From assembly GCF_900142645.1 (NCBI RefSeq), contig NZ_FRBP01000007.1, forward strand, positions 26,662 through 90,661: DNA of 64,000 bases. Reading direction: 5' to 3'. The first letter of the stretch is position 1; each line of letters starts with the position of its first letter. This DNA is from Eubacterium callanderi (GTDB lineage Bacteria; Bacillota; Clostridia; Eubacteriales; Eubacteriaceae). Both the position numbers and the translations under genes were made by a program. The notes beneath the pieces were generated by a model. That model did no database searches, was not told where the DNA came from, and saw only the letters and a program-made list of their open reading frames with translations. Shown here one piece after another: positions 62,295 to 64,000 of this stretch.

Positions 62295-62686
62295 TTCTTT
62301 TCCTTTTCATCCTTTGTAAATTCCTTGAGTACGGCCTTAAGCTTATCAGGAATGGGAATAAATTCTGCGGCGTTTTCGACCAGTGAGATGCCTTCATTGG
62401 AAATGTAGAAAAGCACGGTGATATCCCGGATGGGCAGCTCGGCCGTTATGATCCTCTGGACCATGAATGCAGCGCTGACCACCAGAAATAGCATCAATTT
62501 TTTCAGTATTCCGTAAAAGCCCACCGCGCTGGAAAGCTCATGCCTGTAAATTCCCTTGATAACGCCGGACACATAGTCCAGACAGACTAAAACCGTGAGT
62601 ACCACCAATAAATCATCGAGTCCCCCAAACAGGAAGGAGAGGGTGCCGCCTGCCACAGCGGCGGCGCCCCGGATGATTTCCCTCAT
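62291..62686 (-). CDS. Phage-type holin (toxin-secretion/holin family)
   Basis: 131 residues from ATG 62686; the ORF continues upstream out of frame with nearby genes but lacks an SD there. Three hydrophobic segments (IIRGAAAVAGGTLSFLFGGL, LLVVLTVLVCLDYVSGVIKG, LMLFLVVSAAFMVQRIIT) and a charged tail FTKDEKEKK match the holin family that includes TcdE-like proteins. It is coupled to the endolysin gene. Confidence 0.9.
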   Translation of the reverse strand: MREIIRGAAAVAGGTLSFLFGGLDDLLVVLTVLVCLDYVSGVIKGIYRHELSSAVGFYGILKKLMLFLVVSAAFMVQRIITAELPIRDITVLFYISNEGISLVENAAEFIPIPDKLKAVLKEFTKDEKEKK

Positions 62687-62696
62687 TGCCTGCTGC

Positions 62697-62924
62697 CTAA
62701 GCCAAAGCCACTTCGGTTTTGGTGGTGTCGATGCGCACCGCGGATACCAGTGCCGCCAGCGGCTGTCCGTCGGGCGCAAAAATCCCCTCGGTTAAAATAC
62801 CGTTTGCACCTGTGGCGATCTCGGCATCGGTGATGCCGTCCTTATAATCCGGAATGGTCAGGGTATAATTTTTGCCGTTAGCCAATTCATAAATCAACTG
62901 TAAATCTTTTGAAACATTTGCCAT
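62697..62924 (-). CDS. DUF2922-type small protein
   Basis: 75 residues, GAGGAGG SD. LQLIYELANGKNYTLTIPDY and AEIATGANGILTEGIF are the usual marks of DUF2922. The function is unknown. In clostridia it commonly stands next to DUF1659 and holin/amidase genes, as here. Confidence 0.88.
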   Translation of the reverse strand: MANVSKDLQLIYELANGKNYTLTIPDYKDGITDAEIATGANGILTEGIFAPDGQPLAALVSAVRIDTTKTEVALA

Positions 62925-62942
62925 TTTTTTCCTCCTCTATCC

Positions 62943-63167
62943 TTACGCCACATCCATAAGCTCTTCGGCGATTGTTTTGGTACAGGACTCGCCGACGGGT
63001 TCCTGCATGTTCTTGATCAGCTTGTAGGTATTGTAGATGCTCTCATTGGTGGCATCGCTTTTGACATCGCTGTAGGTCTTGGACTTCTTAACGATTTTTC
63101 CATTCTCTTCACCATAGTTTGATACAATTTTCAAACCGACACTCTTTACATTTGCTGTTACTGCCAT
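62943..63167 (-). CDS. DUF1659-type small protein
   Basis: 74 residues, TGGAGG SD. The sequence (LKIVSNYGEENGKIVKKSKT, TNESIYNTYKLI) fits the DUF1659 family of short proteins. It is the first gene of the DUF1659-DUF2922-holin-endolysin cassette. The function is unknown. Confidence 0.85.
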   Translation of the reverse strand: MAVTANVKSVGLKIVSNYGEENGKIVKKSKTYSDVKSDATNESIYNTYKLIKNMQEPVGESCTKTIAEELMDVA

Positions 63168-63267
63168 TGTTAACCTCCAAAAGTTTTTCAGGTCTGCGCG
63201 CTGCCTGTGATTTTAGTTTAAGGCCTGTCAAGACTTTTTGCAAAGGGATTAAGAGGGCAGTTTTACA

Positions 63268-63296
63268 TTGACACTCACCGCATTAAGGCATAGAAT
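63268..63296 (+). promoter_or_regulatory. Promoter of the TauE/SafE gene
   Basis: TTGACA (63268-63273), 17 bp, TAGAAT (63291-63296), about 60 bp before the start codon. Confidence 0.8.
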
Positions 63297-63354
63297 ATAG
63301 GTTATACTCATGAATTTTCAGAAAAATCTTTCGGACAGACGAGGGGGAACGTCT

Positions 63355-64000
63355 ATGCTGTTTAAATTTATCATCTGTTTTATCGCCGGTATCGGCGCGG
63401 GACTGGGGACAGGCTTCGCGGGTATGAGCGCAGCTGCGGTGATCAGCCCGATGCTTATTACCTTCCTGGGTATCCCGGCCTATGAGGCTGTTGGCATTGC
63501 GCTTGCCAGCGATGTGCTGGCAAGCGCGGTCAGCGCCTATACCTACGGCAAGCACAAAAATCTGGATATTAAAAACGGACTGGTCATGATGGCAGCGGTT
63601 CTGTGCTTTACCCTGGTTGGAAGCTGGATCTCCAGCCTGGTCCCCAGCACTGCAATGGGCGGCTTTTCAGTTTTTATGACGCTGCTGCTCGGCATTAAGT
63701 TCATCGTAAAACCTGTGATGACCACCAAGGACTCCATGACCGGCACAAGCCCCCAAAAGCGCTTTGTGCAGTCTGTGGTCTGCGGCATGGCCATCGGCTT
63801 TATCTGCGGCTTTGTGGGCGCGGGCGGCGGCATGATGATGCTGCTGATCCTGACCAGTGTGCTGGGCTATGAGCTCAAAATAGCTGTCGGGACCAGTGTT
63901 TTTGTCATGGCCTTTACGGCCTTTACCGGCGCGGTCAGCCATTTTGCCATCGGTGGCCCACCGGATGTCTGGAGTCTTGTTTTCTGTGTTTTATCTACCC
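63355..64000 (+). CDS. TSUP (TauE/SafE) family exporter, cut by the window end
   Basis: 215 residues are visible, with no stop before the window ends. SD GAGGGGGAA. The N-terminal GIGAGLGTGFAGMSAAAV and the internal repeat GFICGFVGAGGGMMMLLIL are the two signatures of the TauE/SafE family. Members move sulfite, sulfoacetate or other small sulfonates across the membrane. The substrate is not set by sequence. Confidence 0.92.
   Translation, partial: MLFKFIICFIAGIGAGLGTGFAGMSAAAVISPMLITFLGIPAYEAVGIALASDVLASAVSAYTYGKHKNLDIKNGLVMMAAVLCFTLVGSWISSLVPSTAMGGFSVFMTLLLGIKFIVKPVMTTKDSMTGTSPQKRFVQSVVCGMAIGFICGFVGAGGGMMMLLILTSVLGYELKIAVGTSVFVMAFTAFTGAVSHFAIGGPPDVWSLVFCVLST

Noticed and set aside
61773-63167. 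Prophage remnant
   Set aside because: Only holin, endolysin and two DUF genes are present. No terminase, capsid, tail or phage regulator genes are visible, so a prophage call is not supported.

Overview
The window looks like a chromosomal segment of an acetogenic clostridium close to Eubacterium limosum / E. callanderi. This is inferred from gene content: three non-pyrrolysine MttB-superfamily methyltransferases, a cognate corrinoid protein, a BCCT transporter, duplicated URO-D-like methyltransferase/transporter pairs, clostridial I-B CRISPR repeats, and a coding style of moderate GC with strong AGGAGG ribosome sites. No rRNA or tRNA gene was seen.

Layout. (1) 1-9.7 kb: a CRISPR array with its leader and a complete type I-B operon on the minus strand, cas6-cas8b-cas7-cas5-cas3-cas4-cas1-cas2. 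(2) 9.7-18 kb: housekeeping genes. These are tatD, a probable C-rich small RNA, aroF-tyrA behind a Tyr/Phe-rich leader peptide and attenuator, dgt, and the sulfur assimilation operon metY-cysK-metA. Glu111 of MetA predicts acetyl-CoA use, which matches MetY. (3) 18-33 kb: signalling and accessory genes. These are a CACHE-GGDEF cyclase, a double-degenerate-GGDEF/EAL protein, a structured RNA in front of an XRE regulator, two paralogous SEC-C-type proteins, and a sigma54 activator facing a sigma54 promoter for an MFS gene (amber codon in its first helix) plus an mttB homologue. An unknown membrane-anchored protein and a CACHE-PAS-GGDEF cyclase follow. (4) 33-43.6 kb: a module of URO-D-like methyltransferase plus SLC13/DASS transporters, present twice. 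The second copy has lost its first transporter to decay and carries a large HTH regulator. Three promoters share one operator, TGTCAA-N10-TTGACA, always 15 nt before the -35 box. (5) 43.7-51.9 kb: an MFS gene, then a quaternary-amine system. A BCCT transporter is divergent from mttB-mttB-corrinoid protein-gntR-gntR, with the palindrome AAATACATGTATTT placed symmetrically just after both -10 boxes. (6) 52-53.6 kb: a tyrosine recombinase bracketed by inverted copies of a 26-bp core-like site. (7) 53.6-61.7 kb: a possible nucleotidyltransferase-like protein, a 2036-residue multidomain surface lipoprotein and a secreted GLUG-like beta-helix protein. (8) 61.8-63.2 kb: a minus-strand DUF1659-DUF2922-holin-endolysin cassette. 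(9) 63.3 kb to the end: a TauE/SafE exporter cut by the window edge.

The main candidates for undescribed biology are the duplicated URO-D/DASS module with its operator, the recombinase between inverted core sites next to a surface-protein operon, the C-rich small RNA at about 10.6-10.8 kb, and the unclassified structured RNA at about 22.63-22.74 kb. All functional assignments come from reading the sequence. No database search was run.
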